Shown here: positions 51,368 through 58,353 of the stretch, in pieces | Layout of the letters: every line of letters starts with the position of its first letter | Numbering within the stretch: the first letter of the stretch is position 1 | Source: Streptohalobacillus salinus | GTDB lineage: Bacteria > Bacillota > Bacilli > Bacillales > Amphibacillaceae | DNA length: 58,353 nucleotides | Assembly (NCBI RefSeq): GCF_003201605.1 | Contig: NZ_QJJR01000015.1 | Span: 1 to 58,353, forward strand | Reading direction: 5' to 3' | Translations under genes and position numbers: made by a program | The notes under the pieces: generated by a model | Seen by the model: only the letters and a program-made list of their open reading frames with translations | Database searches by the model: none | Told to the model about the DNA's origin: nothing

Positions 51368-53797
51368 TTAATCTAAAATAATAAATTTACCCTTACTGTT
51401 TAAGCCAATTCGAACCGTTTCTCCTTTTCTTACCTGTTCGCGGAGAAGTGCTTCTGATAATAAATCTTCAATATTTTTCTGAATTGATCGGCGTAACGGA
51501 CGGGCACCATATTCAGGATCATAACCTTCTTCGGCAATTTTCTCTACCGCTTTATCTGACATGGTGAAGTCTAAGTCAATTTCGTTTAAGCGTTTCTTCA
51601 ATTGTTCCAACATTAGATCAACAATGTTTTTCATGTGTTTTTTCTCCAACGAATGGAAGACAATGGTTTCATCAATCCGGTTCAAGAACTCTGGACGGAA
51701 AGCTTTCTTCAACGATTCCGTTACTTTTGATTTCATGTCTTGATAATCCTTTTTATCATCTTCCATGTTAAAGCCAACATATTTTGTTTCTTTGAGTTCA
51801 CTTGCTCCAACGTTTGATGTCATAATTAGGACGGTATTTCTAAAGTCGACTAAGCGACCTTTAGAATCAGTTAATCGGCCATCTTCAAGGACTTGCAAGA
51901 GAATATTAAATACTTCAGGATGTGCTTTTTCAATTTCATCTAGTAAAACAACAGAATACGGTTTACGGCGAACCTTTTCCGTTAATTGACCGCCCTCTTC
52001 ATACCCGACATAACCAGGCGGTGAACCGACAAGACGTGAGGTTGTATGTTTCTCCATGTACTCACTCATATCAATCCGAATCATTGAATTTTCGTCACCG
52101 AACATTGCTTCTGCTAGCGCACGTGCTAATTCAGTTTTACCGACCCCTGTCGGGCCAAGAAAAATAAATGAACCAATTGGGCGTTTAGGGTCTTTAAGAC
52201 CTGCACGCGCACGGCGAATTGCTTTAGAGACAGCATCTACCGCTTCCTCTTGGCCAATTACACGATTGTGTAGCACATTTTCTAAGTTTAATAGCCGCGT
52301 GCTTTCATCTTTTGTTAACGATGAGACAGGGACACCTGTCCAGGTCGACACAACTTCAGCAATGTCCTCAGTAATAACCTCTGAGTCCTCTTGACCTTGT
52401 TGTTCTTTCCAGTGCGTTTTCGTTTCTTCTAATTCTTTACGTAATTTTTGTTCTTTATCTCTAAATGAAGCAGCTTTTTCAAAGGCTTGTGATTGGACCG
52501 CTGCATCTTTTTCTTTTTTAGCTTCTTCTAAACGTTGTTCTAGTTCCTTTAAGTTTGGGGGTGCCGTGTAAGAACGTAGGCGTACTTTCGAACCTGCTTC
52601 ATCGATTAAATCAATCGCTTTATCTGGCAAGAAACGATCCGTAATGTAGCGACTTGATAAATGAACGGCTGCTTCAATTGCTTCGTCAGTAATGGTAACA
52701 CGATGATGGGCTTCATACCGATCACGTAAGCCGCGTAAAATCTGAATCGATTCTTCTAATGTCGGTTCATCGACTTGAATCGGTTGGAATCGTCGTTCTA
52801 AGGCGGCATCTTTTTCAATGTATTTTCGATACTCATCCAACGTCGTTGCACCAATGCATTGTAATTCACCACGTGCTAGTGATGGTTTTAAAATATTCGA
52901 TGCATCGATTGCTCCTTCAGCACCACCTGCACCGACAAGTGTATGCAATTCGTCAATAAAGAGTAAAATGTTTCCAGCTTGACGGATCTCTTCCATGACT
53001 TTTTTAAGGCGATCTTCAAACTCACCACGATATTTTGTTCCCGCAACGACCGTTCCCATATCCAAGGTCATCACACGCTTATCTCGTAATGTTTCAGGGA
53101 CGTCATTATCAACGATCATTTGTGCTAACCCTTCGGCAACTGCTGTCTTACCAACCCCTGGTTCACCAATCAGTACTGGGTTGTTTTTCGTTCGACGGCT
53201 GAGCACTTGAATCACACGTGCAATTTCTTTCCCTCGACCAATAACTGGATCGATGTTTCCTTCCTTAGCAATCACCGTTAAATCGCGTGCTAATGAGTCA
53301 AGGGTCGGTGTCTCTGCAGTATTATTTGTTTGATTACGTCCTTGGTTTTTACGGGTTGATTCTGATGTCCCTAACAGTTGTAAGACTTGTTGACGCGCAC
53401 GGTTCAACGACACTTCAAGGTTACGTAAGACACGCGCTGCCACACCTTCATCTTCTCTAATTAATCCTAATAAGATATGCTCTGTTCCTACATACGTATG
53501 GCCCAGCTTTCTTGCTTCATCCATTGATAATTCAATAACTTTTTTAGCCCGCGGTGTATAGTGAATCGTTTGTGATTGTTTTTGACCAACACCAATGAGG
53601 GCCTCTACTTCATCATGAATTTTCTCTGGCTCAAGCCCTAAAGAGATCAATGCTTTCGCAGCAATTCCTTCACCTTCTTGAATTAAGCCTAACAAGATAT
53701 GTTCCGTTCCAATGTTATTGTGACCGAGACGAATTGCTTCTTCTTGTGAGAGCGCCAATACTTTTTGTGCACGTTCTGTAAATCGTCCAAACATCAT
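51368..53797 (-). CDS. clpC: ATP-dependent Clp protease ATPase subunit ClpC
   Basis: HSP100 unfoldase that feeds ClpP and degrades arginine-phosphorylated proteins with McsB. 809 residues, starting [20 protein letters not shown] after GGAGG. Two N-terminal Clp_N repeats (to about 145), AAA module 1 with Walker A GEPGVGKT near 208, the middle UVR-containing coiled coil ([20 protein letters not shown]), AAA module 2 with GPTGVGKT near 545, and the arginine-rich sensor 2. Fourth gene of the CtsR operon. Confidence 0.97.
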   Translation of the reverse strand: MMFGRFTERAQKVLALSQEEAIRLGHNNIGTEHILLGLIQEGEGIAAKALISLGLEPEKIHDEVEALIGVGQKQSQTIHYTPRAKKVIELSMDEARKLGHTYVGTEHILLGLIREDEGVAARVLRNLEVSLNRARQQVLQLLGTSESTRKNQGRNQTNNTAETPTLDSLARDLTVIAKEGNIDPVIGRGKEIARVIQVLSRRTKNNPVLIGEPGVGKTAVAEGLAQMIVDNDVPETLRDKRVMTLDMGTVVAGTKYRGEFEDRLKKVMEEIRQAGNILLFIDELHTLVGAGGAEGAIDASNILKPSLARGELQCIGATTLDEYRKYIEKDAALERRFQPIQVDEPTLEESIQILRGLRDRYEAHHRVTITDEAIEAAVHLSSRYITDRFLPDKAIDLIDEAGSKVRLRSYTAPPNLKELEQRLEEAKKEKDAAVQSQAFEKAASFRDKEQKLRKELEETKTHWKEQQGQEDSEVITEDIAEVVSTWTGVPVSSLTKDESTRLLNLENVLHNRVIGQEEAVDAVSKAIRRARAGLKDPKRPIGSFIFLGPTGVGKTELARALAEAMFGDENSMIRIDMSEYMEKHTTSRLVGSPPGYVGYEEGGQLTEKVRRKPYSVVLLDEIEKAHPEVFNILLQVLEDGRLTDSKGRLVDFRNTVLIMTSNVGASELKETKYVGFNMEDDKKDYQDMKSKVTESLKKAFRPEFLNRIDETIVFHSLEKKHMKNIVDLMLEQLKKRLNEIDLDFTMSDKAVEKIAEEGYDPEYGARPLRRSIQKNIEDLLSEALLREQVRKGETVRIGLNSKGKFIILD

Positions 53798-53819
53798 ATA
53801 AAATTCCTCCTTTTATCGG

Positions 53820-54878
53820 TTAAAACCTTAAGCGTTCACGAATCAGTGACGCACGTTTTATATCACGTTCTGTCGACTTGAGTCGTGAGTTATAATAGTG
53901 TTGCAAATACGCAGGTTGGGTTAAGACCATCAATTCATTAAGAATAGACGTTGGGATGTCCTCTAAAAACCCTACATCAATACCGAGACGAAGGTCCGAA
54001 AGACAAGCGGCTGCTTCTTTTGATTCGATAATCCGACTATGCTTTAACACGCCATAAGAGCGGAAAATTCGGTCTTCTAGCCGCCGCTCTGATTCATTGA
54101 CAAGCACTTGCCTCACTTCACGTTCATGCTCAATCAATTTCCGAACCACACTCGTTAAATTCTCGATAATATCTTCTTCTGTACGACCTAACGTCACTTG
54201 ATTTGAGACTTGATAAATATTGCCTAACGCCTCTGTTCCTTCTCCATAAATACCACGCACCACTAACCCAAATTGATTAATAGCTGGTATCATCTTGGCT
54301 AATTTTTTTGTTAAAGTTAGCGCGGGTAAGTGCACCATCACCGATGCCCGTAACCCTGTTCCAACATTCGTCGGGCAACTTGTCAAATACCCGCGACGTT
54401 CATCAAATGCATAATCAATCTGTTCTTCTAACCAATCATCCACCCGAAATGCTTCCTTTAATGCATATTCTAACTGAAAGCCCGGAAAATATAATTGGGT
54501 TCTTAAATGATCTTCTTCATTAATCATAATTGATAATTGCTCATTTTTCGATAAAAGTATCCCACTTAGTTGGTTTTGCTCAATCAAATAGGGACTAACC
54601 AGATGCTTTTCAACAAGAATCTGTTGTTCATTCCGCGTTAACTCTGTTAAATTAATAAAATCTAACGCTTGATAAGCCCCTTTACTGCCTGCCGAAAAAT
54701 GCATTTCTAATTCATCTAAAATAGCTTGTTGTTGTTCACTTGTTGCTTTTATCGGAAACGGATAAGCACGAAAATTGCGTGCCAAACGAATACGTGTACT
54801 TAAGACAATGTCATCATCTGGTCCTTTTTCTTGCATCCATGGACTAATGGCTTCATTGATGAATGATTGTAACGACAT
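53820..54878 (-). CDS. mcsB: Protein arginine kinase McsB
   Basis: Phosphorylates arginines on damaged proteins and on CtsR, marking them for ClpCP. 352 residues (about 363 in B. subtilis). Phosphagen-kinase-like fold: DDIVLSTRIRLARNFRAYPF for ATP binding and CPTNVGTGLRASVMVHLPAL for the catalytic Cys/loop. Starts 1 nt after the mcsA stop. Confidence 0.95.
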   Translation of the reverse strand: MSLQSFINEAISPWMQEKGPDDDIVLSTRIRLARNFRAYPFPIKATSEQQQAILDELEMHFSAGSKGAYQALDFINLTELTRNEQQILVEKHLVSPYLIEQNQLSGILLSKNEQLSIMINEEDHLRTQLYFPGFQLEYALKEAFRVDDWLEEQIDYAFDERRGYLTSCPTNVGTGLRASVMVHLPALTLTKKLAKMIPAINQFGLVVRGIYGEGTEALGNIYQVSNQVTLGRTEEDIIENLTSVVRKLIEHEREVRQVLVNESERRLEDRIFRSYGVLKHSRIIESKEAAACLSDLRLGIDVGFLEDIPTSILNELMVLTQPAYLQHYYNSRLKSTERDIKRASLIRERLRF

Positions 54879-54879
54879 A

Positions 54880-55413
54880 TCAGTCAGCCTCCTTCATATC
54901 ACCAGGTGGGCGGTCTTTTATCGCACGTATTTTATCACGCAATGTTGCAGCTTCTTCAAAGCGTTCTTCTTCAATCAATTGATTAAGTTGCGCACGATAC
55001 GCTTGGATCAATTGTTTTTGCTTCAAATGTTCATGCTGGCGATGGGGGACTTTCCCAACATGCACTGTATTGCCGCTATGTACACGTCTAAGTAGCGGAT
55101 CCAGTTGTGCATCAAATGCTTGATAACAGTCACTACATCCGAATTTCCCCGTTTTCGCAAAATCTTGATAGGTCATCCTACATGTCGGACATGCCACGGC
55201 TTCCTTATTACGTTCTTGCCGCTGTTGTTTTACCGAATGACTTACATTAAATAGCCCGCTTAATAAATCATGAATCTGATAGGCTTGTTCTGCTTCAACG
55301 TATCCTTCATCTACAGCACATTGATGACAAATGTGAAGTTGCTCTTTGTTCCCCTCGACATAATTGGTAACATGTAAGCTTGCAGGACGTTGATGACAAA
55401 TCTCACATTCCAT
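54880..55413 (-). CDS. mcsA: Activator of protein arginine kinase McsA
   Basis: Zinc protein that activates McsB. 177 residues with four CxxC-type pairs: CEICHQ (3-6), CHQC (29-32), CPTC and CSDC, and a C-terminal UVR domain (QLNQLIEEERFEEAATLRDK). 17 bp after ctsR. Confidence 0.94.
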   Translation of the reverse strand: MECEICHQRPASLHVTNYVEGNKEQLHICHQCAVDEGYVEAEQAYQIHDLLSGLFNVSHSVKQQRQERNKEAVACPTCRMTYQDFAKTGKFGCSDCYQAFDAQLDPLLRRVHSGNTVHVGKVPHRQHEHLKQKQLIQAYRAQLNQLIEEERFEEAATLRDKIRAIKDRPPGDMKEAD

Positions 55414-55430
55414 TCCGGTATCCTCCTTAG

Positions 55431-55898
55431 CTATGCTTCCTCATATTTAAGTGTTTCAAGCATCGCGCTTAAAATCCGAGACCGTACTTCATCACGTAGC
55501 GGTAGTTGAAAAGCTAATGTTTCTCGTTTGATGACTGTATGCATTAACTTCGCTTCTCGCTCGGTGATTATTTCATCTTCATATAACCGTTCAATTACTG
55601 CAAGGGCAACCGCTTGGGTAACTTTGGGTTCGATTACACGAATCAATTCATCAATAAGGGCTGTTTCGTCATTGTTTACCACCCGTTGGATTCGAATATA
55701 GCCCCCACCTCCACGTTTACTTTGAACGAGATAACCCCGCTCTTTCGTAAAGCGCGTATTAATCACATAATTAATTTGTGAAGGGACACATGAAAATTGA
55801 TCAGCAATTTCACTTCGCTTAATTTCAATTTGATTTTGTTGATTTCTTTCGATAATCTTCTTTAAATGCGCTTCAATAATATCAGATATATTACGCAT
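55431..55898 (-). CDS. ctsR: Transcriptional repressor CtsR
   Basis: Heat-shock repressor of clp genes. 155 residues: winged HTH (KRSEIADQFSCVPSQINYVI, then RFTKERGYLVQSKRGGGGYI with the Gly-rich heat-sensing wing) and a C-terminal four-helix part with arginine targets of McsB. First gene of ctsR-mcsA-mcsB-clpC; its own operator lies at 55917-55940. Confidence 0.96.
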   Translation of the reverse strand: MRNISDIIEAHLKKIIERNQQNQIEIKRSEIADQFSCVPSQINYVINTRFTKERGYLVQSKRGGGGYIRIQRVVNNDETALIDELIRVIEPKVTQAVALAVIERLYEDEIITEREAKLMHTVIKRETLAFQLPLRDEVRSRILSAMLETLKYEEA

Positions 55899-55916
55899 AG
55901 CCCAGCGGCCTCCTTG

Positions 55917-55940
55917 TTGACTTTGACTATATTTGACCTT
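55917..55940 (-). promoter_or_regulatory. CtsR operator of the ctsR operon
   Basis: Minus strand AGGTCAAATATAGTCAAA followed by GTCAA: a full CtsR heptad direct repeat (consensus A/GGTCAAA-NAN-A/GGTCAAA), with a third partial GTCAA. It covers the predicted start point. Confidence 0.92.
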
Positions 55941-55946
55941 GCTATC

Positions 55947-55975
55947 ATTTTATACAATTCGCTTTTAATATGCAA
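55947..55975 (-). promoter_or_regulatory. SigA promoter of the ctsR operon
   Basis: Minus strand TTGCAT (55970-55975), 17-bp spacer, TAAAAT (55947-55952), immediately upstream of the CtsR box so that repressor would block the start site. Confidence 0.65.
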
Positions 55976-56063
55976 CTGATGACACTTTGGTTTTAATTAT
56001 CACAGGAAACAATTCATTCCTAATCGTTCACCTTATCTTTGTTGCTCCCTCAACGGTAAACAA

Positions 56064-56089
56064 GCGCTGGTTCTTTGTAGAACCAGCGC
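56064..56089 (-). terminator. 11-bp hairpin, weak terminator after the mgtC-like gene
   Basis: Perfect GCGCTGGTTCT/AGAACCAGCGC stem with a 4-nt loop, followed on the minus strand by TTGTTT. It lies about 145 bp past the mgtC-like stop. The stretch 56090-56233 shows no gene or clear signal. Confidence 0.55.
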
Positions 56090-56233
56090 CTGAATGACAA
56101 AATGTACGAGGGCATCTTACAAAGCCGCGTTCACCTTTCTAACGTAGTCCTCGAAAGATTTAGGTTAGACAATTAAAGCTTTTACAAGGCCTCACATCGG
56201 ATTAGTGTTTACGTGTTAGGTAATTGACCTGTA

Positions 56234-56923
56234 TTATTTTTCCTCGACATGACTAACGTCTTCCATTTTTGCTAACGACGTTATCAGCTGCGTCAAGGTG
56301 ACGGCCTTTCCAACTTGTATATCCGTGTAGACCGTTGGATCCTCGTTTTCATCCGTTGTGACATTAAAAGATTTAATTTGCATATCGTGTTGATGGCACT
56401 TCTTCAATACATCTTCAATCGCGTTAATATCCCGAATACTAATCATTAATGAAACGATATTACGTTGTTTTGACATTCGGTGTTCAAGTTTATTTAACAA
56501 TACTAAGCTAAGTAAGATAATGATTGTTGTTAAGATTGCAATATCATACATACCTATCCCTACTACCAATCCCAGCCCAGCAACTGCCCAAATCGAAGCC
56601 GCTGTCGTTAAGCCTTTAACAGTCATTCCGTTTACAATAATTGTCCCAGCACCTAGAAAACCAATACCACTTACTACATATGAGGGAATCCTTGCTGGAT
56701 CAAAATTAACGTATCCACTGTGCGCTTCCATATAGCTTTCGAATCCGTAAAGCGACATAAGCATCAATAAAGTCGAGCTAACCCCTACTAGGATATGTGT
56801 TCTAAATCCAGCCGCGTGATTATTTATTTCTCTTTCGAACCCAATCACACCGGATAGTATAAGTGCAAGTATTAAGCGCATACTCATCGTGAAAAAATCT
56901 TCGTGAAAAATTACATCCATCAT
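56234..56923 (-). CDS. MgtC/SapB family membrane protein
   Basis: 229 residues with about four or five membrane segments and the family motif GFEREINNHAAGFRTHILVG (about 28-47), then GFLGAGTIIV and GLTTAASIWAVAGLG, followed by a cytosolic ACT-like C-terminal domain of about 75 residues. MgtC-type proteins affect magnesium/phosphate homeostasis and F-ATPase activity in pathogens, but the role of the Gram-positive members is not clear. Not part of the conserved cluster; probably a separate transcription unit between degV and ctsR. Confidence 0.88.
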   Translation of the reverse strand: MMDVIFHEDFFTMSMRLILALILSGVIGFEREINNHAAGFRTHILVGVSSTLLMLMSLYGFESYMEAHSGYVNFDPARIPSYVVSGIGFLGAGTIIVNGMTVKGLTTAASIWAVAGLGLVVGIGMYDIAILTTIIILLSLVLLNKLEHRMSKQRNIVSLMISIRDINAIEDVLKKCHQHDMQIKSFNVTTDENEDPTVYTDIQVGKAVTLTQLITSLAKMEDVSHVEEK

Positions 56924-56970
56924 TCTCGTCGCTTATTCAGCTCATTCTCCTCTCTGTTAAACAATACAGA

Positions 56971-57004
56971 AAGAAATAGATCCCGTGTTGGTGATCTATT
57001 TCCT
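56971..57004 (-). terminator. Terminator after the degV-like gene
   Basis: 10-bp stem GAAATAGATC/GATCTATTTC (56973-56982, 56993-57002) followed by TTTCTG on the minus strand. Confidence 0.65.
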
Positions 57005-57043
57005 TTATCTGAACGCATTTATTTTTAAACGGGATATAGGGTC

Positions 57044-57889
57044 TTATTCTTTCAACCAAGAAATAGCCATGGTTCCATGTCCGGTATGAACACCCGCAAC
57101 TGGAACTAGTGGTTCTACCTGAATCTTGAGGTTTTCAAACATGCCAATTAATTCTTGCTTCCATGCCTCAGCCTTTTCTTTAGCCCCTGCATGCATAATT
57201 CCTAACTCTTTTAACTCACCTGTTTTGTAGGCATCTTCAATCACTTGAAATAAATAGCGTACGGCCTTTTTCTTGCTTCTAATTTTGTCATCAATAATAA
57301 TTTTACCATCAACGAATTTCAAAATAAGGTTGATGTTTAATAAATTTGCGAAAACAGATTGTGTCGTACTTACCCGACCGCTTTTCCGCATTTGGTCTAA
57401 ACTTTGTGGCAACAAATACATTTCTAAATGATCGGCATGGTATCTTAATTGTTTGACAATCGCATCATAAGCTGCACCTTCAGATGCCATTTTTAAACCT
57501 TTTCTAATCATTTGACCTAATGCAAATGAACCTACTTTAGCGTCGATAACCTCAACACTAATGTCTTCATACATTTTTGCAGCACTGACAGAGCTTTGGT
57601 AAGTGCCTGTTAAGGCGCTTGAGGCATGAATAGCAATTGCTTTATCATAATCCTTCTCTAAGCGTTCATACAGTTCAACAAACTCACCATAGGCTGGTTG
57701 TGATGTTTTCGCACCTTCTCCAAACTGTTTCAACAATGCATACACTTCTTCTTTACTAATCTCCACATCTTCACGATAGGAAATATCATTAATATTTACA
57801 ATCATAGGTAAAACATAGATGTTGTGCTCTTTAATAAAATCTTCAGATAATCCACACGTACTATCAGTCACCCACGCAATTTTTTCCAT
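57044..57889 (-). CDS. DegV-family fatty-acid-binding protein
   Basis: 281 residues from ATG 57889 (MEKIAWVTDSTCGLSEDF), 9 nt after AAGGAG; the frame is open to 57907. DegV (FakB-like) family: the N-terminal TDST motif binds the fatty-acid carboxylate, and HASSALTGTYQSS and the C-terminal HTGHGTMAISWLKE are family blocks. FakB proteins hold fatty acids for phosphorylation by FakA; no fakA is nearby, so the precise ligand is unknown. Confidence 0.9.
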   Translation of the reverse strand: MEKIAWVTDSTCGLSEDFIKEHNIYVLPMIVNINDISYREDVEISKEEVYALLKQFGEGAKTSQPAYGEFVELYERLEKDYDKAIAIHASSALTGTYQSSVSAAKMYEDISVEVIDAKVGSFALGQMIRKGLKMASEGAAYDAIVKQLRYHADHLEMYLLPQSLDQMRKSGRVSTTQSVFANLLNINLILKFVDGKIIIDDKIRSKKKAVRYLFQVIEDAYKTGELKELGIMHAGAKEKAEAWKQELIGMFENLKIQVEPLVPVAGVHTGHGTMAISWLKE

Positions 57890-57939
57890 AAGGCAATGCT
57901 CCTTCATTAGTTACTATACTTTTTTACAATTCTTATTTA

Positions 57940-57969
57940 ACTATAGCACAAACACACGCACATTCACAA
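57940..57969 (-). promoter_or_regulatory. Promoter of the degV-like gene
   Basis: Minus strand TTGTGA (57964-57969), 18-bp spacer ending in TGC, TATAGT (57940-57945), i.e. an extended -10. Confidence 0.6.
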
Positions 57970-58057
57970 TGTTCACTTAGCCGCTCTTCCGTCTAAAGTC
58001 TGTATGTTGTGACAGATTTTCATCGTTTCTCACTCAGCCATACACCATTTTTAGATA

Positions 58058-58087
58058 CAAAAAAACCTAGAACCGTAAGGCTCTAGG
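58058..58087 (-). terminator. rRNA operon terminator
   Basis: 9-bp stem CCTAGAGCC/GGTTCTAGG (with one G-U) followed by seven T on the minus strand, about 10 bp after the 5S gene. No tRNA genes lie between 5S and this terminator. Confidence 0.9.
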
Positions 58088-58096
58088 TAAGTATTT

Positions 58097-58216
58097 GCTT
58101 AGCGACGTCCTACTCTCGCAGGGCGTAAGCCCAACTACCATCGGCGCTGAAGAGCTTAACTACTGTGTTCGGCATGGGAACAGGTGTGACCTCTTCGCTA
58201 TCATCACTAAACCAAA
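58097..58216 (-). rRNA. rrf: 5S ribosomal RNA
   Basis: Minus-strand sequence contains the conserved GCGAAGAGGTCACACC, CCCATGCCGAACACAG, AAGCTCTTCAGCGCCGATGG and GAGAGTAGGACGTCGC blocks. The 5' TTTAGTGA and 3' TCGCTAAG ends pair as helix I. Ends may be off by a few bases. Confidence 0.95.
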
Positions 58217-58270
58217 GGGCATATACCCTGAAAACTAGATAAGAAGTATGACAGACAATTAAAAATTTAG

Positions 58271-58353
58271 TTAAGTCCTCGATCGATTAGTATTCGTCAG
58301 CTGCACATGTTGCCATGCTTCCACCTCGAACCTATCTACCTCATCGTCTCTGA
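58271..58353 (-). rRNA. rrl: 23S ribosomal RNA, 3' end only
   Basis: The minus strand from the window edge ends with ...GACGAATACTAATCGATC and GAGGACTTAA, the standard 3' end of Firmicute 23S rRNA. The rest lies beyond the window. The 23S-5S spacer is about 55 bp. Confidence 0.93.

Overview
This window looks like the origin-proximal ribosomal and transcription superoperon region of a low-GC Gram-positive bacterium of the Bacillaceae type. The evidence is gene order. Reading the minus strand from the right end there is an rRNA operon end (23S, 5S), then ctsR-mcsA-mcsB-clpC-radA-yacL-gltX-cysE-cysS-mrnC-rlmB-rae1-sigH-rpmG-secE-nusG-rplK-rplA-rplJ-rplL-rsmC-rpoB-rpoC-L7Ae-rpsL-rpsG-fusA-tuf, then the S10/spc/alpha ribosomal protein cluster (rpsJ to rplQ), and finally ecfA1-ecfA2-ecfT-truA-rplM-rpsI. 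This is close to the Bacillus subtilis layout from the rrnJ/rrnW area to rpsI. I cannot name the species. The missing disA and map and the overall divergence would fit a halophilic or alkaliphilic, possibly non-sporulating relative (for example the Amphibacillus/Halolactibacillus group), but that is a guess.

Layout. 1-2100: accessory genes (5' part of a CPH-type copper P-type ATPase, a CsbD-like stress protein behind a SigB-like promoter, a 62-residue zinc-ribbon protein). 2164-6500: rpsI, rplM, truA and the ECF transporter energising module. 6757-21530: the ribosomal protein supercluster with secY, adk, infA and rpoA, driven by a clear promoter at 21502-21530. 21600-24840: an insertion, the only plus-strand operon of the window, encoding a methyl-accepting chemotaxis protein translationally coupled to a XylF-like sugar-binding lipoprotein, followed by a decayed ISL3 transposase fragment. 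24860-29775: str operon. 29837-37163: rpoC and rpoB. 37527-42000: rsmC-like gene, rplL, rplJ, rplA, rplK, nusG, secE, rpmG with several leader elements. 42029-46815: sigH back to the cysES T-box. 46830-55975: gltX, yacL, radA and the CtsR-controlled clpC operon. 56064-58353: mgtC-like and degV-like genes, then 5S and the 3' end of 23S rRNA.

How it works together. Nearly everything encodes translation, transcription, secretion and protein quality control, co-oriented on the minus strand. Regulation visible in the DNA includes a cysteine T-box before cysES, an L10 leader with attenuator before rplJL, a pair of matching hairpin motifs before both rplK and rplA that look like L1 operators, a promoter-plus-terminator leader before nusG, a terminator hairpin between rpsG and fusA, a CtsR box before ctsR, and well formed SigA-type promoters before rplM, rpsJ, tuf, the L7Ae gene, rpoB, rplJ, rplK, rpmG and sigH.

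The most unusual items are the chemoreceptor/sugar-binding-protein pair inserted between tuf and rpsJ, the loss of disA, ispD/ispF and map from otherwise conserved synteny, and the duplicated putative L1 operator. Start codons were re-chosen where a Shine-Dalgarno sequence clearly pointed to an internal start; many are GTG or TTG.
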